Below are positions 28,146 to 36,783 of a stretch of 64,000 bases of DNA, piece by piece. Made by a program: the position numbers and the translations under genes. The DNA is from CAVVDY01 sp963819645 (GTDB taxonomy: Bacteria > Acidobacteriota > Terriglobia > Terriglobales > Acidobacteriaceae). Each line of letters opens with the position of its first letter. The first letter of the stretch is position 1. The notes beneath the pieces were generated by a model. The model was not told where the DNA came from and searched no databases. It saw nothing but the letters and a program-made list of their open reading frames with translations. The stretch lies in contig CAWFWZ010000001.1 in the NCBI GenBank assembly GCA_963819645.1, forward strand, positions 1,364,001 through 1,428,000, in the 5' to 3' direction.

Positions 28146-30386
28146 TACTTAAACCGATACTTCACCTGTACCGCAAACATCTGCGGCGGTGCGTAGTGGG
28201 TGCCACCAAAGGTGTTGCTGTTGTCCAGAAGGTATTGCTGGTTGGTGATGTTGGTGCTCATGAAACGCACCGTCCAAGTCTCGCCGAAATTCTTGCCAAT
28301 CGAAAAATCGAAGGTGTGGTTGGGTGGCAGGTGATCCGGACCATCGCCATTCACGAAGCCGGAACCGTAGTTGAACTCCAGCGAGGCGAACGTGCGCCAC
28401 GGCAGATTGCCCGTCGACACCGGCCGACAGCGTGTTCCGCTGATCGTGGTCGAGGTAGAAGTAGCCTTCGTCCGGCGGCGAGAAGTCGGTCAGACCTCCG
28501 GTGACGTCCTCCGGCCCCTTGCGCTGTCTGGTTGGAATAAACCACGTGCGCAGAGTAGCGATGCGCAATGAGCGGCGAGCGCACTGCGACTTCGAAGCCC
28601 TTGATGCGGGCGTACTGGATGGTTAGCGGCAGGAAGATGTTGGAATTTCCGATGGCGTCGTGGTCGAAGAAGTTCTTCGCCAGTGTATTGAAGTAGGTCA
28701 GATCGGCAGCCCAACCGTGGATGGGGATGGTCAGGCCGTACTCCTGCTGCTGATCGCGTTCACCTTTTAGCGGCAGGAAACCCAATCCCTGGGCCATCGG
28801 TGAAGTCGAGCAGCGAACCGGAGACGGTGTCGAGCGGCGGCGGCTGATAGAACATCGAATACGCGCCGCGCACGATCCAGCCGAGCTTGGGAATGCGAAT
28901 GGCCACACCCAGCCGCGGATCGACCGGGTTCTCCGTGACGTTCCCCGCGAAATGCGTGTAACGCAGACCACCGCTCAGACGTGAGCCACGATGTGGCCTG
29001 GTACTGGTCTTCCGCGAACAGCGCCTCCATGTTGCCGCCGGGAGTTACGGTCTGGCTGAACTGCTCGCCCAGAACCGTCATTGGCGACCACTGAGAAGTA
29101 GCGTGTTGTCCTGCTGCGCGAAGGCATACATGCCGAAGCGCGCGTTGTGCTTGCCCTTGACCAGCGACAGCGACAGCCTGTCCGCCTTCGTAGTTCGACG
29201 CGCGGTTATCGGTGGCGCCGGGAACGTCGGTAGGCCCGCCTTCGTACGCGGCGCGGTTGAAGTGGTAGAACGGCGAAACGTCAGCATCAGTGCCGGCGAG
29301 TAGGTGTGCACCCAGCTCAAGGTTCCGAAGATGTCCTGCTCGCGCTCGCGATCTTCGACTTCCGGCTGCCTGCATATCGGGGTCGTTCGGCACCTGGTAG
29401 TAGTCGAGGCGCAGAGCTCCGTTGAAGCGAAGCTGATCTAGCTGGGTCGGGGTTGTAGATGAGCGAGGTGAATGCTCCGCCGCCATTCGGCTGCGTTGTG
29501 CAGGTTGTACTGCGGTCGGTGGCTCCAGGCCGTAATCCGAGCGATTGCCGCTGACGCTGGCGTAGTAGGCAAACTTCTCGGTGTGATCGCCGAAGCTCAA
29601 CAGATCGTCCGTCTGGTTGTAGTTGCCGTAGCTGGTGATGAGCTCGGCCTGTCGATCGCGCTCGAAACCGTTGCGCATGGCCAGATTGAAAACGCCGTAG
29701 GTGCGGTCGCCCCATTCGGCGCCATAGCTGCCGGTCTGCGCTTCGAGGTAGTCAACGTCCTTGGGATTGAATTGCGGCCCGACGTTGGAGGCGATGTTAG
29801 TGTTGGGCACCGGCACGCCGTCGATCGCCCAGGTAACCTGATGGCCTCCGCGCACGTGAAGCTGGTCGTGCACGACATAGGAGCCAGGCACGAAGTCGGT
29901 AATGATTTTGAAACTGTTGCTGGCGTCGGCGCCGGCAAACGTTCGGATCTGCTCCTGGTCGATGAAGATGTCACGGCGCGGCGACTCGGGATTCAGGTCA
30001 GCCGGTGAGGCGCTTACGCTCACACTCTCGTGTGCTCCCGCCAACGCGAGCTGATAATGCAGCACTGGCGCGCTGGCGGCGCCCAGCAATCAGCACTTGT
30101 GCCGTCGGCGCGAATCCCGGCGCTTCAACCGTCACCTTGTACTCACCCAGCGGCACTCCGGGAAACTCGAAAGATTCCGTCGGCGTTGGTGTCGCTGCTG
30201 TCGCTTGTAAGCAGAGTTGGTGGATTCCAGTGTAGTGCGGGCACCGCTGATGGGATGGTGCTGCGGATCGTGCACTACGCCTCGGACATCACCCAGGATG
30301 GTTGCGGAGCAGGGAAGCGCCACCGCCGCAAACAGGCACACCAGGCCTATCAGGCGCTGCGGCAGGAAATTCTTCTTGCTGTTCAA
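28142..30386 (-). pseudogene. TonB-dependent receptor with N-terminal carboxypeptidase-regulatory domain (multiple frameshifts)
   Basis: A start at TTG 30386 (GGAGA seven bases upstream) gives a signal peptide (RLIGLVCLFAAVALPCSA) and a CarboxypepD_reg-like domain (ILGDVRGVVHDPQHHPISGA). Next is a TonB plug: DIFIDQEQIRTFAGADASNS, YVVHDQLHVRGGHQVTWAID and GVPVPN. Barrel strands follow, and the final strand is FAVQVKYRFKY. The reading is split over all three frames, with changes near 30215, 30085, 29470, 29350, 29190, 28980, 28780, 28550 and 28400; positions are approximate. Corrected length is about 740 aa. The stop overlaps the end of cbiO tail to tail, so context suggests Ni, Co or cobalamin uptake. 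Confidence 0.75.
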
Positions 30387-30491
30387 GCAGGTTCTCCGTT
30401 TCGACTCGCAAAGCAGCAGCCACCGCCGCCCAGCCAAGAGCGGACGAAGGTCTTACTGCGCAATCAATGTGTCAGTGGGAGACCAGGCGAG

Positions 30492-30836
30492 TTACGAAAA
30501 CGGAGGGCCGCGCTTGGGCGCGGAGTACTGTGGCGACGAAGTGACGACGCTCAACGCAGTCAGGGAGAGCTTTTCACCGCTACGCGCGATCGCGAACGTC
30601 GTGCTTCGGGCTTGCAATGCCGAAAGCGCCGGCGCCACTGCGGGGTGGATCCGGTAAGGACAGAGAGGCGTTTGTGCCCGGAAACCTTCGCCGCCCAGCT
30701 TCATCATCGCAGCGCAGTGATGCTACCGTTGGACGCGGCAGCAAGCCGGCAGCGTCTGCGGCGAAAGGGCCAGCAGCGGCGCAGCTGCCATCAGCAGCAT
30801 CGCGACCACTACCAGGCTGGAGAGGCTCTTTCGCAT
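30492..30836 (-). pseudogene. Small secreted Cys/His-containing protein with in-frame TAG
   Basis: From ATG 30836 the reading gives a signal peptide or membrane helix (RKSLSSLVVVAMLLMAAAAP-like) then LPACCRVQR, a TAG at 30723-30725, and in the same frame HHCAAMMKLGGEG and a further 70 residues ending SAPKRGPPFS. Acidobacterial proteins with a CCR-x-x-x-HHC cluster of this kind are known to me as short hypothetical proteins. Here either one base change or two balanced indels would produce the stop. It lies just upstream of the TonB receptor on the same strand and may have been co-transcribed. The Cys-Cys and His-His pairs suggest metal binding, which is an inference. Confidence 0.4.
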
Positions 30837-30957
30837 GAAAAGTAGCGTGATTGTACTACATCACTTCCGCTGACGGTTCTGACGTTGAACAACCGCGTGC
30901 GGATGTCCAGACGGTATACTGCAACTCTACTCACCTGAAACTTTGAGTTTGTCAAAA

Positions 30958-31365
30958 ATGCGCTACATTCTTGCAATTCTGGCAGTTGCCGGTATGGTCG
31001 TTTCGTATCTGGCATTGCGTGTTCACTACAGCACGGATTCTGCGCCGTGCAGCATCAACGAGAAATGGGACTGCGGCATCGTCAATCACAGCCCATATGC
31101 GGTGATACATGGCATTCCGGTGGCAGCGATCGGAATCGCCGGCTACTTGCTCATCGCCCTGCTTGCTTTGGCGCGTCGCCGCGGCTTGCTGCTGATTGCA
31201 ACCGTGATCGGCATGGGATTCGCGCTGTATCTCAGCAACATTGAAGCGCGAGTGCTGGGCGTCTGGTGTGTTTACTGCGTGAGTTCGCAGGGATTAATCG
31301 CCGTGCTGATGATCCTGTCGATGGCGTGGTGGGGAGCGAGCTTGCGGACGCGAACTTCGACGTAG
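30958..31365 (+). CDS. VKOR-family membrane oxidoreductase
   Basis: A 135-residue protein with four membrane helices. It has the vitamin K epoxide reductase layout: loop cysteines C31 and C39 (CSINEKWDCG), and the active-site CVYC at residues 104-107 in the last helical hairpin (GVWCVYCVSSQG). Bacterial VKOR replaces DsbB by re-oxidising a DsbA-like thioredoxin using quinone. No fused or adjacent thioredoxin is present. ATG 30958 is preferred over a TTG five codons upstream; neither has a strong ribosome site. It stands alone. Confidence 0.85.
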   Translation: MRYILAILAVAGMVVSYLALRVHYSTDSAPCSINEKWDCGIVNHSPYAVIHGIPVAAIGIAGYLLIALLALARRRGLLLIATVIGMGFALYLSNIEARVLGVWCVYCVSSQGLIAVLMILSMAWWGASLRTRTST

Positions 31366-31383
31366 GGAAATACCTCTGCCTCA

Positions 31384-31440
31384 ATAGAGGTCCTTCGACT
31401 GCGTTCGCTCCAGCTAGCTGGAACTCACTTCGCTCAGGAT
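31384..31440. repeat. Palindromic intergenic element
   Basis: The gap between convergent VKOR and tryptophanase genes contains GGTCCTTCGACTGCGTTCGC, a perfect CCAGCTAGCTGG palindrome at 31410-31421, and CACTTCGCTCAGGATGACC. This resembles the dispersed 'cctTCGact...cTCAGGATGAC' repeat I recall from acidobacterial genomes. No second copy is in this window. Confidence 0.4.
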
Positions 31441-32822
31441 GACCGTTTGATTATGCGGTTACCGCGCGCTTCCACCGGTTCCAGATGCGCGGTGAAGTGG
31501 CGCAGGAATGGGGCCTCATAGGTCAGCTTCATGCCGCGAATCTGATCACGACGTGCGAACACCTGCAGAATGATCTCCACCACGTAATCGATGTGGCTCT
31601 GCGTGTACACTCGCCGCGGAATCGCCAGTCGAACCAGCTCCATCTTCGCCGCGCCGGCGAACATCAGGCTGCCGATTTCTACCGAGCGGATGCCTCCCTC
31701 CAGATAGAGCTCCGTTGCCAGCGCCACCCCAGGGAATTGCTCCACCGGGATGTGCGGCAAGAACGCCTTGGCATCGAGGTAGATCGCGTGGCCACCGGGC
31801 GGTTGAACGATCGGAACGCCGTGGTCGGAGATGTGATTGCCCAGGTACGCGGTTGAGGCGATGCGGTAGCGCAGATAATCTTCGTGCAGAGACTCCTGCA
31901 CACCGATGGCAACCGCTTCCAGGTCGCGTCCGGCGAGGCCGCCATATGTCGGATAGCCTTCGGTAAGGATGAGCAGATCCTGCTCCTGCCGCGCGAGGAT
32001 GTCATCGTTCGTGCACAGAAAGCCTCCGATGTTTGCCATGCCATCCTTTTTGGCTGACATGGTGCATCCGTCGCCAAGCGAGAACATCTCCTGCGCGATC
32101 TGCTTCGGCGTTTTAAAAGCGTATCCCTCCTCGCGCAACTTTATGAAGTAAGCGTTCTCAGCGAAACGGCAGGCGTCGAAGTACAGCGGAATTCCATGGC
32201 TGCGGCAAACCTCGCTTACCGCACGAGCGTTTGCCATCGAGACCGGCTGCCCGCCCCCAGAATTGTTGGTCACGGTCAACATGACCAGCGGAATGCGCTC
32301 CCGACCGACCTTAGCGATCAGCGCTTCGAGAGCCTCGACGTCCATATCACCCTTGAACGGCGCACGATGCTGCGGATCGCGCGCTTCTGCACACGGCAAG
32401 TCGACTGCCTCGGCCCCCACAAACTCGATATTCGCTCGTGTGGTATCGAAGTGCGTGTTGTTAGGAACCACGTCTCCCTTCTTACACATCACGTTGAACA
32501 GAATGCGTTCAGCGGCGCGGCCCTGATGCGTAGGGATCACATGGCGATATCCGAAAATCTCCTGGATGGAATCGCGGAAGTGATCGAAGCTTCTGCTGCC
32601 GGCATAGCTCTCGTCACCTTCCATCACACCTGCCCATTGGTGGGTAGACATGGCTCCGGTACCGGAGTCGGTAAGCAAGTCGATGAGGACGTCATCGGCC
32701 GGCAAGAGGAAAAGGTTGTAGTGTGCAGCCCGTAGAAGTTCTTCCCGTTGCTCGCGAGTAGTCCAGCGGATTGGCTCAACGCTTTTAATGCGAAATGGTT
32801 CGATAATTGTTTTCGTAGGCAT
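31434..32822 (-). CDS. tnaA: Tryptophanase/tyrosine phenol-lyase family PLP enzyme
   Basis: A 462-residue enzyme of the beta-eliminating lyase family. Blocks include FEPFRIKSVEPI-like IIEPFRIKSVEPI at the N-terminus, LLTDSGTGAMSTHQWAGVM, GDESYAGSRSFDHF, IPTHQGRAAERILF, LYFDACRFAENAYFI, and TMSAKKDGMANIGGFLC with the PLP lysine. It releases indole from Trp or phenol from Tyr, with pyruvate and ammonia. Residues GGLAGRDLEA and NIGGFL resemble tyrosine phenol-lyase, whereas LPHIPVEQFP and IRSVEIGS resemble tryptophanase, so the substrate is not certain. No tnaC-like leader or tnaB permease is seen. Length is normal. Confidence 0.85.
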   Translation of the reverse strand: MPTKTIIEPFRIKSVEPIRWTTREQREELLRAAHYNLFLLPADDVLIDLLTDSGTGAMSTHQWAGVMEGDESYAGSRSFDHFRDSIQEIFGYRHVIPTHQGRAAERILFNVMCKKGDVVPNNTHFDTTRANIEFVGAEAVDLPCAEARDPQHRAPFKGDMDVEALEALIAKVGRERIPLVMLTVTNNSGGGQPVSMANARAVSEVCRSHGIPLYFDACRFAENAYFIKLREEGYAFKTPKQIAQEMFSLGDGCTMSAKKDGMANIGGFLCTNDDILARQEQDLLILTEGYPTYGGLAGRDLEAVAIGVQESLHEDYLRYRIASTAYLGNHISDHGVPIVQPPGGHAIYLDAKAFLPHIPVEQFPGVALATELYLEGGIRSVEIGSLMFAGAAKMELVRLAIPRRVYTQSHIDYVVEIILQVFARRDQIRGMKLTYEAPFLRHFTAHLEPVEARGNRIIKRSS

Positions 32823-33005
32823 AGACGGCCACCGTCATTGTAGTTTTCTCCATTCGCGGTTTCAGGAGCACATGTCACAAACACGTGTGACCGGTATGCC
32901 TTGCGTCGGGCCTGCCCCCTTGCTTGAATGTCTACAGGGCAGGGTCACCCTCGGATCTGAACGCCGATTGCAATGATCGCCGATGTCCACAGGAGAGGGT
33001 GCCCT

Positions 33006-34424
33006 TTGCGCATTACAGTTCTCGGCTGCGGTTATGTCGGTCTGGTTACCGGAACTTGCCTGGCTGATATCGGCCATTCTGTTGTCTGCACCGATAACGA
33101 CGAGATCAAAATCGACGTGTTGCTTGGCGGTTCGCTGCCCATCTACGAACCGAACTTGCAGGAAGTGGTCGATCGGAATGTCGCGGGCAAGCGTCTGCGG
33201 TTTACCGCAGATCTGGCGGAAGCAGTTCGTTTCGGCGACGTAATCTTCATCTGCGTCGGAACTCCACCGCTGCACAACGGCGACGCTGATCTCAGCTCAA
33301 TCGACGGCGCTGCCCGGCTGATTGCCACTGAGGCACGGAGCTCCAAGCTGATTGTGGAGAAGAGCACCGTCCCGGTGCAGAGCGGGACGAAGCTGCTGCG
33401 CGCCCTGGGCATTTACGGCCGCAACTCCCAGTGGAGTTACTCGGTGGCTTCAAATCCCGAATTCCTGCGTGAGGGCTCGGCAGTTCTTGATTTCCTGCAT
33501 CCCGACCGGGTGGTTATCGGAGTGAGTGATCAAAGCTCCGAGGTGCTGCTGCGCGAAATCTATCGGCCAATCCTCTACCATGAGTTGCGCAATTGTCCGA
33601 TTCACAGCGAGGGCTGCCCGAGGAAGGAGCCGCCGGTTTTGCTGGTCACCAGTATCAACAGCGCCGAGCTCATCAAGCACGCAAGTAATTCTTTCCTTGC
33701 TTTGAAGATTTCCTATGCCAACCTTGTTGCCGACATCTGCGAGGCCATGGGCGCCGACGTGGAAGAGGTGACGCGTGGCATGGGTTTAGACCCGCGCATC
33801 GGACCGGATTTTCTTCGTGCCGGGCTGGGGTTTGGTGGCTTCTGTTTTCCGAAAGATATTCAGGCCTTCGTCCGGCTCGGTGAAAAGACAGGGGTGGATG
33901 TTTCCCTGTTGAAAGACGCCGAGCTGATCAACAAGCGCCGCATCGACCTTTTTCTAGCGAAAGCCACCCAGGCGCTATGGACGGTGAAGAACAAGCGCAT
34001 CGGAATACTCGGGTTGGCATTCAAAGCCAACACCGACGACATCCGCTTTGCGCCTGCCATGGAATTAATCAGGCAATTGCTGCAAGAGCAAGCAGAACTT
34101 CGTGTTTATGATCCGCAAGCCATGGATAAGACGCGGACCCTGTATCCCGATGTCGACTATTGCGGTGACGCTTACGATGTGGCTGACGGCGCTGAAGCGT
34201 TGATGATCGCGACCGAATGGCCGGAGTTCAAAAGCCTCGACTGGCCTCGCATCAGTCGACTCATGCAGCGCCCGCTTATTCTCGATGGTCGCAATCTTCT
34301 CGACTGCAACGAAATGGAGCGGCTGGGATTTGAGTACTACGGTGTGGGAGTACCGTCGGCAGCCGCCGGTGAACCTAAGCCGGTGCCGCTGTCGCCCGGT
34401 TCGCGTTACGCCGTGCAGAATTAA
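33006..34424 (+). CDS. ugd: UDP-glucose 6-dehydrogenase
   Basis: A 472-residue enzyme that oxidises UDP-glucose to UDP-glucuronate with two NAD+. The N-terminal Rossmann motif GCGYVGLVTG starts at residue 7; the stretch VASNPEFLREGSA and the catalytic GFGGFCFPKD (Cys280) are intact, and the C-terminal UDP-binding domain has LGLAFKANTDDIRFAPAMEL. TTG 33006 is chosen because it gives the canonical MRITVLG start and follows GGAGAGGG. UDP-glucuronate feeds exopolysaccharide or lipid A modification. It is divergent from tnaA, with 183 bases between. Confidence 0.92.
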   Translation: MRITVLGCGYVGLVTGTCLADIGHSVVCTDNDEIKIDVLLGGSLPIYEPNLQEVVDRNVAGKRLRFTADLAEAVRFGDVIFICVGTPPLHNGDADLSSIDGAARLIATEARSSKLIVEKSTVPVQSGTKLLRALGIYGRNSQWSYSVASNPEFLREGSAVLDFLHPDRVVIGVSDQSSEVLLREIYRPILYHELRNCPIHSEGCPRKEPPVLLVTSINSAELIKHASNSFLALKISYANLVADICEAMGADVEEVTRGMGLDPRIGPDFLRAGLGFGGFCFPKDIQAFVRLGEKTGVDVSLLKDAELINKRRIDLFLAKATQALWTVKNKRIGILGLAFKANTDDIRFAPAMELIRQLLQEQAELRVYDPQAMDKTRTLYPDVDYCGDAYDVADGAEALMIATEWPEFKSLDWPRISRLMQRPLILDGRNLLDCNEMERLGFEYYGVGVPSAAAGEPKPVPLSPGSRYAVQN

Positions 34425-34468
34425 ACCGCCGGCCCTTTATTCCTAGCGCTACGTTGATACGCTCTGCC

Positions 34469-34484
34469 GTGTCAGGGCTGACAC
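34469..34484. promoter_or_regulatory. Perfect 16-base palindrome upstream of L,D-transpeptidase
   Basis: GTGTCAG-GG-CTGACAC is a perfect inverted repeat of two 7-base arms, 120 bases before the L,D-transpeptidase gene. A second half-site, CTGACAC, occurs at about 34497-34503. This looks like an operator for a dimeric regulator, but no regulator can be named. Confidence 0.4.
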
Positions 34485-34605
34485 AACGTCTTTCGCCTGA
34501 CACATCGGGCTCATTCCATCCCTCAAGTAACTCCTGCCTTTTCAGCAGCTCCCGTCTGGTGAGACTCGTGCACTTTGCACTGCCGTAAGGCAGCGAGGTC
34601 ACGAG

Positions 34606-35199
34606 ATGCGAATCACGATCAGCCATCGGAATGAAGCAGAGGTTGCAAAGCTCGCACTCACAGTTATGTTCCTTCTGAGCTTCCCGGCATACGCCCAGGT
34701 CGCGGACAAGCGGCTCCTGCTTATTAGCGTCCCTGACCGTCAGTTGGCAGTGCTGCAAGACGGCCAGGTGAAGAAGGTGTACGACGTCGCCGTAGGCAAA
34801 CAGAGCACGCCTAGTCCCAGTGGATCCTTTCACGTCGTGGTGCGAGTGGTGGATCCCACCTACTACCACGAAGGCAAGGTGATTGCCCCGGGACCGCAGA
34901 ATCCGCTGGGCACACGGTGGATGGGACTTGGCTTCAAGGGCTACGGGATCCACGGAACGAATGCTCCGAAGTCGATCGGCAAAGCCGCGTCGCACGGCTG
35001 CATCCGCATGGCGAAGCGCGACCTGGAAGAGCTCTTCGCGATGGTGAAGGTGGGCGATGAAGTTGAAATTCGCGGTGAGCGCGACGCCCAGACGGCGGCG
35101 ATCTTTGGATCGCAAGGCACCGGATCGCAGGGCGCGACGGCGACGGTCGTGGTCGCCGCGAATACCAAGGTAGTCGCGCCCGACGCGGTGGGCCAGTAG
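34606..35199 (+). CDS. YkuD-type L,D-transpeptidase
   Basis: A 197-residue exported protein with an N-terminal hydrophobic segment (residues 15-30, KLALTVMFLLSFPAYA). The YkuD domain begins RLLLISVPDRQLAVLQDGQV and contains the catalytic block GIHGTNAPKSIGKAASHGCI followed by RM, with Cys132 as nucleophile. These enzymes make 3-3 peptidoglycan cross-links or attach proteins to peptidoglycan. The C-terminal 35 residues are Gly/Thr/Val-rich and low in complexity. It starts an apparent operon with a 53-aa membrane peptide and an SPFH protein, 17 and 12 bases apart. Confidence 0.88.
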   Translation: MRITISHRNEAEVAKLALTVMFLLSFPAYAQVADKRLLLISVPDRQLAVLQDGQVKKVYDVAVGKQSTPSPSGSFHVVVRVVDPTYYHEGKVIAPGPQNPLGTRWMGLGFKGYGIHGTNAPKSIGKAASHGCIRMAKRDLEELFAMVKVGDEVEIRGERDAQTAAIFGSQGTGSQGATATVVVAANTKVVAPDAVGQ

Positions 35200-35216
35200 T
35201 TAGTAGGAGGTGGGTT

Positions 35217-35378
35217 GTGAAGGGCGCAACGACAGCACTGACGGTTGTAGGAATCCTGATCTTCTCCTTCTCCTGCGCAGTGCTGCTGGAGGAAGTGTTA
35301 CTCGGCGGATTGTTCCGGCTGTTCTTTGCTCCGCGGCCGGGAGCCGGGCGGAAACGCGGTTCGGAGCGAATGCGGTAA
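35217..35378 (+). CDS. 53-residue single-pass membrane peptide
   Basis: A short gene with a strong AGGAGG six bases before GTG 35217. It encodes KGATTALTVVGILIFSFSC followed by AVLLEEVLLGGLFRLFF and a basic tail (RPGAGRKRGSERMR). One membrane helix spans about residues 7-24, followed by an amphipathic stretch. It sits between the L,D-transpeptidase stop (17 bases) and the SPFH start (12 bases), so it is very probably co-translated. I do not recognise a family. It could be a partner subunit of the SPFH protein. Confidence 0.65.
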   Translation: MKGATTALTVVGILIFSFSCAVLLEEVLLGGLFRLFFAPRPGAGRKRGSERMR

Positions 35379-35390
35379 ACGGAGGTTGTC

Positions 35391-36716
35391 ATGTTGGTGT
35401 TCAAGTATTTGCTTGAGGTGGTTGCCACGGTCCTGTTCGCCGGTGGAGTATCGCTGACCGGTTATGATCTGTGGCTCGCGTTCCAGTATCGCCACGCGCT
35501 GATGCAGGGGAGGGAGGGCATCACCCCTCCACAACCGGTGCGCTGGCGGATGACGCTCGTTCTGATTGCGCTGGCCTGGGTGCCGCTGCTAGTCGCGTTG
35601 AGCATCGTTGTGGTGCCCAGCGGGATGGCGGGCGTGCGGGTCAGCGAAACCCGGGGCACGGAGGCGGGTACGCTGTATCCCGGAGTGCACTTCGTCGTGC
35701 CGATGAACGAGCACGTGGAGATGTTCGACTTGCGCGACAAGTTATTCACAACCGGGTTGGTCGAAGACGGCAAGAAGCTGGAGCCGGGGACGAAGCGCGA
35801 CGTGTTGAGCGTCCAGTCGAAAGAGGGCCTCAGCATCGGGATGGCGATCACGGTGCGCTACCGGCTCGACCCGAAGCGCCTGGACTTCGTACAGGCTCAC
35901 CTTCCGCAACCGGTGGACACAGAGATCGTTCCGCCGATCGTGGCTAGCGCGTGGCGCGAACTCGCGCCGTCGTACACGGTGCGCGAAATCTTCAGCTCAC
36001 GGCGTGAAGAGGTGCGGCAGAAGGCTGCCGATACCATCACCAAGAAGCTGGGCGCGGACGCTGTGCTAGTGCAGGAAGTAATGCTACGCGACATTCAGCT
36101 TCCGCCGGAATATGCCAAGGGTCTGGAACAACTGCTGCTCAAAGAACAGCAGGACGACCAGTTGAATATTCAGACCGACATCCAGCAAAAGCAGGTTCGC
36201 ATTGCCGAGCTGGAGGCTGAGGCCGAGAAGGTGCAGAAGGTGAAGGCCGCCGAGGGCGATGCGCAGTCCAGGGTGGTGGAGGCGAAGGGCGAATCGGATG
36301 CGATGCAGTACACGCTTCCGCTGAAGGAAAAACAGATTGAGCAGTCGAAGCTCGAGGCCGAGGCCCGTAAGGAATCGACCATCAAGAACGCCGAGGCTGC
36401 GGCGGAAGCCAAGGTCATCGACAGCAAGGCGGAACTGCAACGGCGCAATCTGCTGGCCGATGCCGAAGCGAACCGCATTCGCGTGACCGCCGCGGCCGAT
36501 GCCGAACGCATGCGCAGTGAAGCGGCAGTGCTGAAACAGACTCCGCTGCTCATCAATAAGATCGTTGCCGAGAAGCTGTCGGACAAGATCCAGGTGATGA
36601 TGGTGCCTGCGGATGGCAAGTACTTCTTCGCCAGCGACGTGTTTCGCGGGCTGGGCGGGAAGCCGGGGATTCCTGAGACCGACGAGCCCGATTCCGGACC
36701 GGGGCAGTCGCACTAA
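35391..36716 (+). CDS. SPFH/Band 7 (prohibitin-like) membrane protein
   Basis: A 441-residue protein with two N-terminal membrane helices (residues 5-27 and 54-76). The SPFH domain follows (VVPSGMAGVRVSETRGTEAG, then LYPGVHFVVPMNEHVEMFDL), with SKEGLSIGMAITVRYRLDP. A long Ala/Glu/Lys-rich coiled coil covers about residues 255-395 (LEAEAEKVQKVKAAEGDAQS). Such proteins form large ring or cage assemblies in the membrane that hold proteases or organise lipids. The C-terminus is acidic and unstructured. No protease gene is adjacent. It follows the small membrane peptide. Confidence 0.85.
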   Translation: MLVFKYLLEVVATVLFAGGVSLTGYDLWLAFQYRHALMQGREGITPPQPVRWRMTLVLIALAWVPLLVALSIVVVPSGMAGVRVSETRGTEAGTLYPGVHFVVPMNEHVEMFDLRDKLFTTGLVEDGKKLEPGTKRDVLSVQSKEGLSIGMAITVRYRLDPKRLDFVQAHLPQPVDTEIVPPIVASAWRELAPSYTVREIFSSRREEVRQKAADTITKKLGADAVLVQEVMLRDIQLPPEYAKGLEQLLLKEQQDDQLNIQTDIQQKQVRIAELEAEAEKVQKVKAAEGDAQSRVVEAKGESDAMQYTLPLKEKQIEQSKLEAEARKESTIKNAEAAAEAKVIDSKAELQRRNLLADAEANRIRVTAAADAERMRSEAAVLKQTPLLINKIVAEKLSDKIQVMMVPADGKYFFASDVFRGLGGKPGIPETDEPDSGPGQSH

Positions 36717-36783
36717 GTTACGAATGGCCAGGCTTGCTTGCGTGATGGGCGGCCTGGCCAGTTTTGCGAGTGCGAGGGCTGCC

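Noticed and set aside
29472..30008. Plus-strand frame of 178 codons in the TonB receptor region
   Set aside because: It is antisense to recognisable TonB plug motifs; the long open frame comes from GC-rich codon bias.
31362..31376. TAGGGAAATACCTC as an NreC-like site
   Set aside because: The second arm does not match CCCTA, and it lies at the 3' end of the VKOR gene.
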